From: Trebonia sp963759545
GTDB lineage: Bacteria; Actinomycetota; Actinomycetes; Streptosporangiales; Streptosporangiaceae
DNA length: 64,000 bases
Assembly: GCA_963759545.1 (NCBI GenBank)
Contig: CAVXAB010000017.1
Location: 62,001 to 126,000, forward strand
Reading direction: 5' to 3'
Part shown: positions 39,155 to 47,473 of the stretch, piece by piece
Layout of the letters: each line of letters starts with the position of its first letter
How positions within the stretch are numbered: the first letter of the stretch is position 1
The notes under the pieces: model-generated
The model's database searches: none
Told to the model about the DNA's origin: nothing
What the model saw: only the letters and a program-made list of their open reading frames with translations
Program-made: the position numbers and the translations under genes

Positions 39155-40654
39155 TCACCCGTTGCCGGGGAAGTTCAAGTCCAGCTGGGCATGTGGCGCT
39201 GTTGTCCGCGGCCACTTGCTCGTCACGACCTTGGACCGGGTGAAGAAGTGCACTCCGTCGGGACCGTAGGCGTGGCTGTCGCCGAAGAGGGAGGACTTCC
39301 AGCCGCCGAAGGAATACGCGGCGGCGGGAACCGGGATCGGGACGTTGATGCCGACCATCCCGACCTCGACTTCGCTCTGGTAGCGCCGGGCGAGCGAGCC
39401 GTCGCTGGTGAATATCGCCGTTCCGTTCCCGTAAGTGCTGGCGTTGACCAGGTCAAGGGCCTGGTCAAAGGTCGGTGCCCGCACCACGCTGAGGACCGGC
39501 CCGAAGATCTCGTCGGTGTAGATGGACGCCTCGGGCGGCACGTTGTCGAAAAGCGTTGGCCCTAGCCAGAACCCGTCGCGGCTGCCGTCCACGTCGGTGC
39601 CGCGCCCGTCGACGACTAGCTTGGCGCCTGCCTGGACGCCGGAGTCAATGTAGGCGGTTACCTTGTCCCGGTGGGCGGCGGTGACCAGCGGCCCCATGTC
39701 ACAGCCGCGCCGGCCGTCGCCGGTGCGGAGCCTGGCCATGCGCTCGGTGATCCGCGCGACAAGGTCGTCGCCGACTGGGTCAACGGCGACGACGACCGAG
39801 ACGGCCATGCACCGCTCCCCCGCCGAGCCGAAGCCGGCTGACACGGCGGCATCCGCGGCGGCTTCAAGGTCCGCGTCGGGCAGGACGACCATGTGGTTCT
39901 TCGCCCCGCCGAGGGCCTGGACCCGCTTGCCGTTACTGGTGCCGGTCTCGTACACGTGGCGGGCGACGGGTGTCGAGCCGACGAAGCTGACCGCGCGGAC
40001 GTCGGGGTGGGTCAGCAGCCGGTTGACCGCCACGGCGTCGCCGTGGACCACGGTGAACACGCCGTCAGGCAGCCCGGCCTCGGCCCAGCACTCGGCGAGG
40101 AGCACCGCCGCCGACGGATCCTTCTCACTCGGCTTCAGGACGGCCGCGTTACCGCAGGCGATCGCGAGGGGAGCGAACCACAGCGGCACCATGGCGGGGA
40201 AGTTGAACGGCGTGATCATGGCGCACACGCCGACGGACTGGCGGATCGACGTGACGTCAATCTGCGTCGACACCGACTCGGAGAATCCGCCTTTAAGCAA
40301 GGCGGGAATGCCGCAGGCGAACTCGACGACCTCGAGGCCGCGAGCGATCTCGCCATCGGCATCGCTGAGGACCTTGCCGTGCTCGGACGTGATGATCGCC
40401 GCGAGTTCCCCGCGACGGCGCAGCAGTGCGGTCCGGAAGTCAAACAAGACGCGGGCCCGGCGGGACAGGGTTGACGAGCGCCAGGAGCGCCAGGCCGCGC
40501 TCGCGGCGGCAACCGCGGTGTCGACGTCTGCCTCGGAGGCAAAGTCGACGTGCCCGGTGACAGTGCCGAGGGCCGGGTCGAAGACCTCACCCTGGCGCTG
40601 CGCGGCGCCCGTCCACGGCTTGCCGCCGATCCAGTGCGTCACGTGCCTGGCCAT
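39155..40654 (-). CDS. mmsA: CoA-acylating (methyl)malonate-semialdehyde dehydrogenase
   Basis: 499 residues from ATG 40654. An aldehyde dehydrogenase of the MmsA branch: N-terminal HWIGGKPW, VGVCAMITPFNFPAMVPLWFAPLAIACGN, FVGSTPVARHVYETG, the catalytic Cys in SAGERCMAVSV and the C-terminal GWKSSLFGDSHAYGPDGVHFFTR, typical of MmsA. The enzyme converts methylmalonate or malonate semialdehyde with CoA and NAD to propionyl- or acetyl-CoA. The start lies one base after the upstream aminotransferase stop (TGA-C-ATG). Paired with that enzyme it completes a route for beta-alanine or 3-aminoisobutyrate carbon. Confidence 0.92.
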   Translation of the reverse strand: MARHVTHWIGGKPWTGAAQRQGEVFDPALGTVTGHVDFASEADVDTAVAAASAAWRSWRSSTLSRRARVLFDFRTALLRRRGELAAIITSEHGKVLSDADGEIARGLEVVEFACGIPALLKGGFSESVSTQIDVTSIRQSVGVCAMITPFNFPAMVPLWFAPLAIACGNAAVLKPSEKDPSAAVLLAECWAEAGLPDGVFTVVHGDAVAVNRLLTHPDVRAVSFVGSTPVARHVYETGTSNGKRVQALGGAKNHMVVLPDADLEAAADAAVSAGFGSAGERCMAVSVVVAVDPVGDDLVARITERMARLRTGDGRRGCDMGPLVTAAHRDKVTAYIDSGVQAGAKLVVDGRGTDVDGSRDGFWLGPTLFDNVPPEASIYTDEIFGPVLSVVRAPTFDQALDLVNASTYGNGTAIFTSDGSLARRYQSEVEVGMVGINVPIPVPAAAYSFGGWKSSLFGDSHAYGPDGVHFFTRSKVVTSKWPRTTAPHAQLDLNFPGNG

Positions 40655-40655
40655 G

Positions 40656-41958
40656 TCAGGCGACCGCCTGCGCGTCCACGGCCGCCAGGGCACCGACGAG
40701 CAGGCCGAGGCCCTCGCGCGCCTCCGCCTCGGTGAGCGTGAGCGGCGGCGCCATGCGCAGGGTCGCGCCGTAGAGGCCGCCCTTGCCGACGAGCAGGCCG
40801 CGCTTCTTGGTTTCTTCCATGGCCTTGGCCGCGAGCGCGGGCGCCGGCTTGCCGGTGCCAGGATCGGCGAGGTCGACGGCGAACATGAGGCCCTTGCCGC
40901 GCACGTCGGCGACGGTCTTGAGGTCGCTCGCGGCGGCCTTGAGCCCGTCGATGATGATCGTGCCGCAGGCGGCGGCGTTCTTCTGCAGGTCGTGGGACAG
41001 CACGTAGTCGAGGGTGGCGTTGGCCGCGGTGGTGGCGATCGGGTTGCCGCCGAAGGTGGAGATGCCGTTGCCGCGGATGCCGTCGAGTAGGTCGCCGCGG
41101 CCGACGACGCCGCCGATCGCGAAGCCGTTGGCCAGGCCCTTGGCGAACGTCATGAAGTCCGGGGTGACCCCGTACGCCTCGATGCCCCAGAACGTCTCGC
41201 CGGTGCGGCCCCAGCCGGTCTGCACCTCGTCGGAGATGAAGAGGATGCCGTGCTCGTCGAGGACTTCCTTGTACGCCAGGTACAGCCCCTGCGGCGCCAT
41301 CGTGAACCCGCCGACGCCCTGGATCGGCTCGGCGATGAGCGCGCCGACGTCGTTGGGGTTGATCCCGGCGGCGAGCAGCGCGCGCAGGTCCTCGACGCAG
41401 GCGTCGATGAACTCGGCGTCGCTCAGGTTGCGGTAGGCGGACAGCTGCCGGTCGGTGCCGTGCAGGTAGTGGGTACCGAACGGATCGTTGCTGCTCGCCT
41501 TCCAGTTAGCGTTCCCCGTGATGGCGACGGTGCCGAAGGTGCGGCCATGGTAGGAGTTGCGCATCGCGAGTACCTGGTTGGCCTTGCGGACGGGTCAGCG
41601 CTGCCGCCAGGGCGGCCTCGTTGGCCTCCGAGCCGGAGTTGGTGAAGAACACCTTGGCGTCCGGGATACCGGAGAGCCTGGCGATTTTCTCGGCTAGCTC
41701 GACCTGGCTCCGGATCAGGTAGAGCGTGGAGGTGTGGTAGATCCCTGACCCGATCTGCCGCTCGACCGCCTCGCGCACCTCAGCCACGTCGTAGCCGAGC
41801 ATGTTGGTGAGGATGCCGGCGAAGAAGTCGAGGTAGCTGTTGCCCTGGCCGTCGGTAACGCGGCAGCCCTTGCCGCTGACGATCTCGATCGGCTCGCTGT
41901 AGTTGACGCCGACCCAGTTAGGGATGACCGCGCGGTGGCGGGCGTAGAGATCAGACAT
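40656..41958 (-). pseudogene. class III aminotransferase for beta-alanine/3-aminoisobutyrate-type substrates (frameshifted)
   Basis: N-terminal part from ATG 41958: VTDGQGNSYLDFFAGILTNMLGY and FFTNSGSEANEAALAAALT. The frame then breaks at a GGG run on the plus strand at 41592-41594, where one extra base moves VRKANQVLAMRNSYHGRTFGT into the frame ending at 40656. The rest is intact: IAEPIQGVGGF, DEVQTGWGRTG and the PLP Lys in TFAKGLANGF. The restored protein would be about 433 residues of the AGXT2-like omega-transaminase group. Operon with mmsA and a divergent PucR regulator support an amino-acid or pyrimidine catabolic role. The span is one base over a multiple of three. Confidence 0.82.
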
Positions 41959-42050
41959 GGTCTCAGTCTGCCCGCGGTTGGCGCGGCATCCTAGTGACAG
42001 GCTGCCACAAATCTCCGGAGTTTCCTTACATGTTGTAAGGTCACAATGCG

Positions 42051-43349
42051 ATGCCGCTTACTTTGCGTGAGGTGCTTGACCTCGACGTCGTCCGCCGCGG
42101 CGCGCCGCACGTGGTGGCGGGGTCCGGGCGGCTTGACGTGCCCGTCCGCTGGGTGCACGCGCTCGAGCTGACCGACGTCGGGCGGCTGCTGCGCGGCGGC
42201 GAGCTAGTGCTTTCCACCGGGATCGCGCTGCCAGACTCGCCTGCCGAACTCGCCGGGTACGTCGCCTCGCTGGCTCACGTCGGCGTGGCCGGCCTGGCCG
42301 TCGAGCTTGGCCGCCGGTATACGGAGGCACTGCCGGCCGCGCTCGTGGCCGCGGCCGAGGCGCGGTCGGTGCCGCTGGTCGAGCTGCGCCGCGAGGTGGC
42401 GTTCATCGAGATCACCGAGGCGGTGCACGCGCGGATCATCGACGAGCTGCTCCTCTCGCGGGCCGCCGCCACGCTCGCGCTCGGCCACCTGCTCACGTCC
42501 CAGACCGAGTCGCTGGAAAGGCAGGCGCACCGGACGCTGATCAGCGCGCTGATCGAGGGCTCTGGCTTCACGGGTTCCTCCGGTTCCCCTGCCGATGAGG
42601 GAGGCGAGGCCGCGGCCAGGGCGCGGGCGATGGGCGTGGAGGTGACCGGCAGGGACCTGGTGGCCGTCGTGCTCAGGCTGCCAGGCCCGGGGGCCGCGAG
42701 CGGGCAGGCCGCGGTGCTCGCCGCCGCCGAGGCGATGGCGAGCGCCTGCCGGACGGCAGGCGTGCCCGCGCTCGCGGGGGCGCTCGATGACTTGCGGGCG
42801 GGCGCCCTCCTTTCGCTGCCGCCTGGCGCGGACGACGACATGCCGCTGCGCGCGCTCGCGACCCGGCTCGGGTCCGCGTTCCCGCCCGGTCCGGTCATCG
42901 GGGCCAGCCGGCCCGCCCGGTCGCTCCGTGAGGTGCGAGACGCGTTCCGTGAGGCCCGCGAGGTCGCCGACCTGGCCGCCGGAGAGCCAGACGGCCCGAA
43001 TTACCGCAGCACGGGGCGCCGCCCTTACTACCGGCTACCTGACCTGCGGCTGCGGGGCCTGCTGCACCTGCTGCGCGAGGACACAAGGCTGCGCTCGTTC
43101 GCCGAGCGGGAGCTTGGGCCGCTGCTCGCCTACGACGCCGAGCACGGGGCCACCCTGGTCAGCGACCTGGCGGCCTTTCTTGAGTCTGGCGGCAACAAGG
43201 CCCTCGCCGCCAACCGCGCGCACCTGGCCCGGCCCACGTTCTACCAGCGGCTCGCCCTCATCGAGCGCGTCCTCGGCGTCAGCCTCGCCGACCCGGAGTC
43301 CCGCGCCTCACTCCACGTCGCCTTGCTCGCCCATCGGGAGAGCCGCTGA
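42051..43349 (+). CDS. PucR-family transcriptional regulator
   Basis: 432 residues. The N-terminal PucR sensory domain (LTLREVLDLDVVRRGAPHVVAGSGRLDVPVRWVHALELTDVGRLLRGGELVLSTG) is followed by a GGDEF-like middle region and a C-terminal PucR helix-turn-helix (SGGNKALAANRAHLARPTFYQRLALIERVLG). Such regulators activate purine, pyrimidine or amino-acid catabolism genes. It diverges from the aminotransferase-mmsA operon across 92 bases. A TGTTGTAAGGTCACAA stretch at 42031-42046 in that gap could be part of its binding site. Confidence 0.92.
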   Translation: MPLTLREVLDLDVVRRGAPHVVAGSGRLDVPVRWVHALELTDVGRLLRGGELVLSTGIALPDSPAELAGYVASLAHVGVAGLAVELGRRYTEALPAALVAAAEARSVPLVELRREVAFIEITEAVHARIIDELLLSRAAATLALGHLLTSQTESLERQAHRTLISALIEGSGFTGSSGSPADEGGEAAARARAMGVEVTGRDLVAVVLRLPGPGAASGQAAVLAAAEAMASACRTAGVPALAGALDDLRAGALLSLPPGADDDMPLRALATRLGSAFPPGPVIGASRPARSLREVRDAFREAREVADLAAGEPDGPNYRSTGRRPYYRLPDLRLRGLLHLLREDTRLRSFAERELGPLLAYDAEHGATLVSDLAAFLESGGNKALAANRAHLARPTFYQRLALIERVLGVSLADPESRASLHVALLAHRESR

Positions 43350-43664
43350 TGCCGCCCCTTTCACAAGCCCCTCATTGCGGATCACCGGCCTCATGCCGCG
43401 ATTCACGGCAATTCCACCTCGTGATGGAATTTGCTGCTCTACTCGCCGCACGCCGATAGATTCTTTTCCCGGAGCGCCATCGCCGGCGGCATAGCGCGAT
43501 ATGATGCATGGTGCTCCGATTGCACCGCCCGGCAGCCGCAGAAATGGCATCGTGGTGAATCGCGATGATTTTCGTTCGCTTTTGGTTCGTCAGGACGACG
43601 ACTCCGGGCTCTAACGATGATACGACAATGACAGCGAAGGCGGGATCGTTTCAAGGGGACGCCG
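43350..43664. other. gene-free, lower-GC stretch
   Basis: 315 bases after the PucR gene with no credible gene. Base composition drops noticeably here and stays lower through the next gene, suggesting a boundary of imported DNA. AAGGGG at the right end is the ribosome site of the following gene. I see no terminator or repeat. Confidence 0.6.
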
Positions 43665-44435
43665 ATGTGGAGACTTTCTTTCAGATTCGAGCCGATACGC
43701 GTTACCATCGGCAGCGTCATCATGGCCGTGGCCGCAGGGCTGTTCGGATTTCTTCCTAGCACACGGATAGCCGCGGGGATCATCTTCGTCATCGGCATAC
43801 TAGTGACGATATACGGCTTCCTGACGCTCGGCAAATCTGGTGCGATCATCCACGAGCACTGGTCCTTGCGAAGAATCATCCGAGCGCTGCACAACGCCCC
43901 GGAACGGGCAACCATTCAGATTCTGCAGACCTGGTTCCCTGAAGAGAACTTCGTTACGAGCCTAGAGCGCCTCTACCAGGTCGAGAAGAAGCAGTTTCAT
44001 CTGCGCGTCATGATCGTCGACCCGCACGACGAAGGAGTAATCGATATACTCGCCGCTCGCGTGAAGCTGAGAGGAATAAATCGCGCCAAGGCCGTCGGGG
44101 AAGTCACGTCAAGCCTCGAAAACTTGTGCGGCCTAAAGCGGAACGTGGACGCGACAATGCGGTCCTCAGCCAGGAACGGCGACTCCCCCGACGTCGTCGA
44201 CCTTCAGATCAGGCTCTATGACTTCCTTCCTTTCGGGCCGATCTACAAGATTGGCGAAGAAGTCATTTTCGTAGGGTTCTACCTTGGTCACGTGTCCTCC
44301 GTGCACGGCCCGATGATCGAGGTACGAAAAGAATCCTGCCCGGATCTGTGGCAGGTATTCGAAGATGATTTCCGTCGAGGCTGGGAAGCCTCGACTCCTT
44401 ATTATCCCGCGAAAGCACGAGGCAGAACCAAATGA
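43665..44435 (+). CDS. two-TM orphan protein, possible phospholipase-D-like or sensor domain
   Basis: 256 residues with composition and codon use clearly less GC-rich than its neighbours. Two close N-terminal helices (about 12-30 and 35-55) are followed by a soluble domain of 190 residues. This contains HLRVMIVDPHDEG, a helical middle and LQIRLYDFLPFGPIYKIGEEVIFVGFYL... MIEVRKESCPDLWQVFEDDFRRGWEAS. That C-terminal pattern recalls the degenerate phospholipase-D-like/DUF5919 fold, but no HKD motif is present. The stop overlaps the glycerate kinase ATG (ATGA). It may be a membrane-tethered sensor or effector. Function not assigned. Confidence 0.72.
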   Translation: MWRLSFRFEPIRVTIGSVIMAVAAGLFGFLPSTRIAAGIIFVIGILVTIYGFLTLGKSGAIIHEHWSLRRIIRALHNAPERATIQILQTWFPEENFVTSLERLYQVEKKQFHLRVMIVDPHDEGVIDILAARVKLRGINRAKAVGEVTSSLENLCGLKRNVDATMRSSARNGDSPDVVDLQIRLYDFLPFGPIYKIGEEVIFVGFYLGHVSSVHGPMIEVRKESCPDLWQVFEDDFRRGWEASTPYYPAKARGRTK

Positions 44436-45560
44436 ATCTGAGCGTGCTCATCGCGCCCGACAAGTTCAAGGGCTCTCTTTCCGCCGGCGAAGTCGCGGAG
44501 TCACTCGCGACAGGCTTGCGCCGGCGGTACCGGAAGAACCTGGACATCGATTCCTGCCCCATCGCGGACGGGGGAGACGGGACGCTCGATATCGCGGTGT
44601 CCGCGGGGTTCCGCCGCGTCTACGTTAACGCTGACGGTCCGACCGGAGAGCGGATCCTGGCTTCCTATGCCGAACGTGACGGGGTCGCATTTGTAGAACT
44701 CGCCGAGGCATCGGGGCTACGGCGGCTGGCCGGCCGTGGCCTGGCTCCGCTCACCGCATCCACTTACGGGACCGGCCAGCTGATCGCAGACGCGATCTCT
44801 CGGGGAAACCGGACCATCGTGCTCGCGATTGGCGGCAGCGCCACCTCCGATGGCGGTGCCGGACTCGTCCAGGCGCTAGGCGCGCAACTCCTCAGCACCG
44901 GCGGGGACCTCCTTGAGCGCGGCGGTGGCGCGCTGGTGCAGGATAGAGCGGGTCGAACTCGCTGACATGAAAGAGCGGATCGACGGCATTGAGTTCGTCA
45001 TCGCGAGTGACGTCGATAATCCGCTCCTTGGCCCGCACGGGGCAGCGCCGGTATTCGGCCCGCAGAAGGGGGCTTCCCAGGAGGACATCGGCCTGCTTGA
45101 GCGGGGCCTTTCCCTGTGGGCATCGGTTGTCACCGCCGCGACGGGCAAGTACGCCGCGGAAGCGGCCGGGTCCGGTGCCGCCGGAGGAGTGGGCTTTGCC
45201 GGAATCGCGATGCTCAACGCGACACTGAGCAGCGGAGCCGACATGGTGCTCGACCTTGTGCGCTTCTCCGACCGAGTTCGTGACGCGTCTCTTGTCATCA
45301 CCGGTGAAGGTTCGCTGGACGGGCAGACGCTCCGCGGCAAGGGACCCGCGCGCGTCGCGCGCCGCGCCGGGCAGGCCGGCGTCCCCGTCGTCGCCGCCGC
45401 GGGACGCTGCACCCTGGCAAGGAAAGGCTTGCTGGCGGCCGGGATCCGCCATGCCTACACACTCGACGCCATCGAACCAGACCTCTCCCTCTCGATGGCC
45501 AATGCGAGTCAGCTTCTCGAGCGGGTAGGCGAGCAAATCGCCGAGCACGAGCTAGCCTGA
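44432..45560 (+). pseudogene. glxK: glycerate kinase, type 1 (frameshifted)
   Basis: Starts LSVLIAPDKFKGSLSAGEVAESLA, the diagnostic opening of the GlxK/GarK family, with ADGGDGTLD and AIGGSATSDGGAG. The frame breaks near 44940 in GGGALVQ. The continuation IERVELADMKERIDGIEFVIASDVDNPLLGPHGAAPVFGPQKG lies one base out and runs to 45560 with LVITGEGSLDGQTLRGKGP. The restored product is about 375 residues, the usual length, and would phosphorylate glycerate in glyoxylate/glycerate metabolism. The span is one base over a multiple of three. Composition rises back to the window's norm along the gene. Confidence 0.82.
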
Positions 45561-46640
45561 GCCCTCATCCAGGCCCGGTCCGGCGAGGAACCGCGTCACG
45601 TCGGCGGCGTCGGCGTCCAGTGCCGCCTGGGTCTCGGCGTCGAGCGCGGCGAACGGCGCGAGCACGACCTGGCCGCCCGTGATCGTCCAGGTCGCCACGG
45701 CCCGGCCGCCGGCCAGGGCAAACGGCCGGAACAGCCCGTTGACGGTGACGATCTGCTTGTGCGGCCCGGTGATCGGGTCCCGCGACGCCCAGCCGAGCAG
45801 CAGCGGGTCGAACGCGCCGAGCAGGCGCGGCGGCGGCAGCACGGCCGCCGCGCGCTCTGCGCCGGCAGGCAGCTCGGCCAGCCCGTCCGCGCGCTGCACC
45901 GCGCCGCTGCGGGACAGGCCGACCCTGGCGTCCCGCAGCCCGATGCCCGCCCACCGGGCGAGGTCGTGATCGGCCGCGGGGGCATGTCCGGCCAGGTAGC
46001 GCCTGGCCAGCTCCCCGAGCGCGGCCTCTCGGCCCACCGCTGGCGGCGGCGCGCCCAGCCAGTCCCTGGCCAGCACGAACGCCTGCTCTCTACCGACTAC
46101 CGGGCCGCGCACGACCAGGCCGCGGATGCTGGCAAGCAGCAGGACGTGCACCAGCGCCTGGCCTTCGGTCCGCACCCCCGCGGCGGCGACCCGCTCGCGC
46201 AGCCTGGCGCGGGTCAGCGGGCCCTCGGCGGCCAGCGCGGCCCGCACGGCGGCCACCGCCCGCTCCGCGTCCTGCGGCGGCACGCCCTCCTGCGCCAGGC
46301 GGCGGGAGTTCCCGGTTTGCAGCTGCGGGGTGGTCAGCGGATGCAGCCACCAGTAGTCCTCGGCGCGGACCAGGTGCAACGTGCCGCGGTTCAGCCACGT
46401 GACGACCAGCGAGCGGCGCTCGAGGGCGGCGTCGACGTCCGCGGCCGACAATCCGGCCGACCGCGCCCGGACCGTAAGCCGCGCGCCGCGCGGGTCCTGC
46501 GCCTGGATGGCCAGCAGTCGCCTGGCCACCTCCTCGGCGCTGGCCGCCGCGTCACCGCAGAGCAGCTGCGCCGCGCACCGCTCCGCGGTCACCGCCTGAT
46601 CACCGGGACTCGCGGCTGTCCCTGACGCTGAAGTGCTCAC
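45552..46640 (-). CDS. winged-helix DNA-binding domain protein (HTH_42 family)
   Basis: 362 residues of the HTH_42 family (YcaQ/AlkX-related). Hallmarks are LLAIQAQDPRGARLTVRAR near residue 45, LNRGTLHLVRAEDYWWLHPL, LRERVAAAGVR and, towards the C-terminus, LLGAFDPLLLGWASRD plus LFRPFALAGGRAVATWTITGG. Characterised relatives act on DNA crosslinks; some actinobacterial members lie in natural-product clusters as self-resistance factors. The gene is alone and overlaps the glycerate kinase 3' end by nine bases tail to tail. Confidence 0.87.
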   Translation of the reverse strand: MSTSASGTAASPGDQAVTAERCAAQLLCGDAAASAEEVARRLLAIQAQDPRGARLTVRARSAGLSAADVDAALERRSLVVTWLNRGTLHLVRAEDYWWLHPLTTPQLQTGNSRRLAQEGVPPQDAERAVAAVRAALAAEGPLTRARLRERVAAAGVRTEGQALVHVLLLASIRGLVVRGPVVGREQAFVLARDWLGAPPPAVGREAALGELARRYLAGHAPAADHDLARWAGIGLRDARVGLSRSGAVQRADGLAELPAGAERAAAVLPPPRLLGAFDPLLLGWASRDPITGPHKQIVTVNGLFRPFALAGGRAVATWTITGGQVVLAPFAALDAETQAALDADAADVTRFLAGPGLDEGSG

Positions 46641-46691
46641 CGGCGCAGACTCTACCGCCCGACGCCGACAGCGGTCACCAGCCCCACGACG

Positions 46692-47417
46692 TCATCGGGA
46701 GGCGGGCCAGTTGATCATGGCGAGGCTCGGGGCATGGGCGGCGGTCGTCGCCCCGCAGCCGCTGTAGGGCACCTGGCTGAGGTCGGGGAAGCCCGGCAGG
46801 CTGGCGATGGCGGCCTTGCCCTGCAGGAGGTAGCCGACGCTGAACTCAACGGGCAGGGGGCCTGGGCACTCCTCCTTGACCGTGAACGTGACCGCCATCC
46901 AGGCGCTTTCGCCCGGCATCAGGATGTCATCGGTCTGTGCGGGTGGTGCGGCGATGGCCCCGCAGGTCCCCCATTGCCATGCCACCTGGCTGAGCCCGCC
47001 CATCGGCAGGACCGCCTTAGACGTGGTGAGCGTCAGCGGCTCCGTTGACTGGTTCGTGAGCTGGACGCCAAGCACCAGGTCGTGCCCGCGCTGCACCGAG
47101 CAGGCGCCGGTGTCCTGGGTGAGCGCGGGCGTTCCCGTGAACGAGAACCTGGCGGCGGGCGCCGCCGTGGGCGAGGCGGACGGCGCGGGCAGCGCGGTGC
47201 CGCCGCGCGCCCGGTCTCCCGCCGCGTACCCGGCCGCGAGCCCGGCCACGAGTGCGACGACGGCGAGCACGCCCGCCCCCCGTGACGGCCGCCAGCCAGG
47301 CAGCCGCGAGGAGAGCTGACCAGGAAGCCGCGAGGAGAGCCAGCCAGGCAAGCGCAACGGCCGGCCGCCAAGCTCCACGAGGTCATCGGCCTGAGGTTCG
47401 TCCGCCATGTGCCCCAT
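46692..47417 (-). CDS. membrane-anchored secreted-domain protein, unknown function
   Basis: 241 residues. The cytoplasmic N-terminus contains a short repeated segment around LSSRLPG (twice), encoded by near-identical CGCGAGGAGAGC units. One helix follows (AVVALVAGLAAGYAAG, about 50-66), then an Ala/Pro/Ser linker and a domain of about 140 residues with paired Cys (TGACSVQRG, WGTCGAIA, KEECPGP, YSGCGA) that suggest disulfides. The fold pattern recalls DUF4232-type or immunoglobulin-like exported domains, without a confident match. ATG 47408 is an alternative start. It lies just after the penicillin-binding protein gene start region's operon end, on the same strand. Confidence 0.7.
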   Translation of the reverse strand: MGHMADEPQADDLVELGGRPLRLPGWLSSRLPGQLSSRLPGWRPSRGAGVLAVVALVAGLAAGYAAGDRARGGTALPAPSASPTAAPAARFSFTGTPALTQDTGACSVQRGHDLVLGVQLTNQSTEPLTLTTSKAVLPMGGLSQVAWQWGTCGAIAAPPAQTDDILMPGESAWMAVTFTVKEECPGPLPVEFSVGYLLQGKAAIASLPGFPDLSQVPYSGCGATTAAHAPSLAMINWPASR

Positions 47418-47473
47418 TATCTCGCCAACGGCCCGTTTTGCGCGGCAACGAGCGGCGCGGCGTAAGGTCGCGG

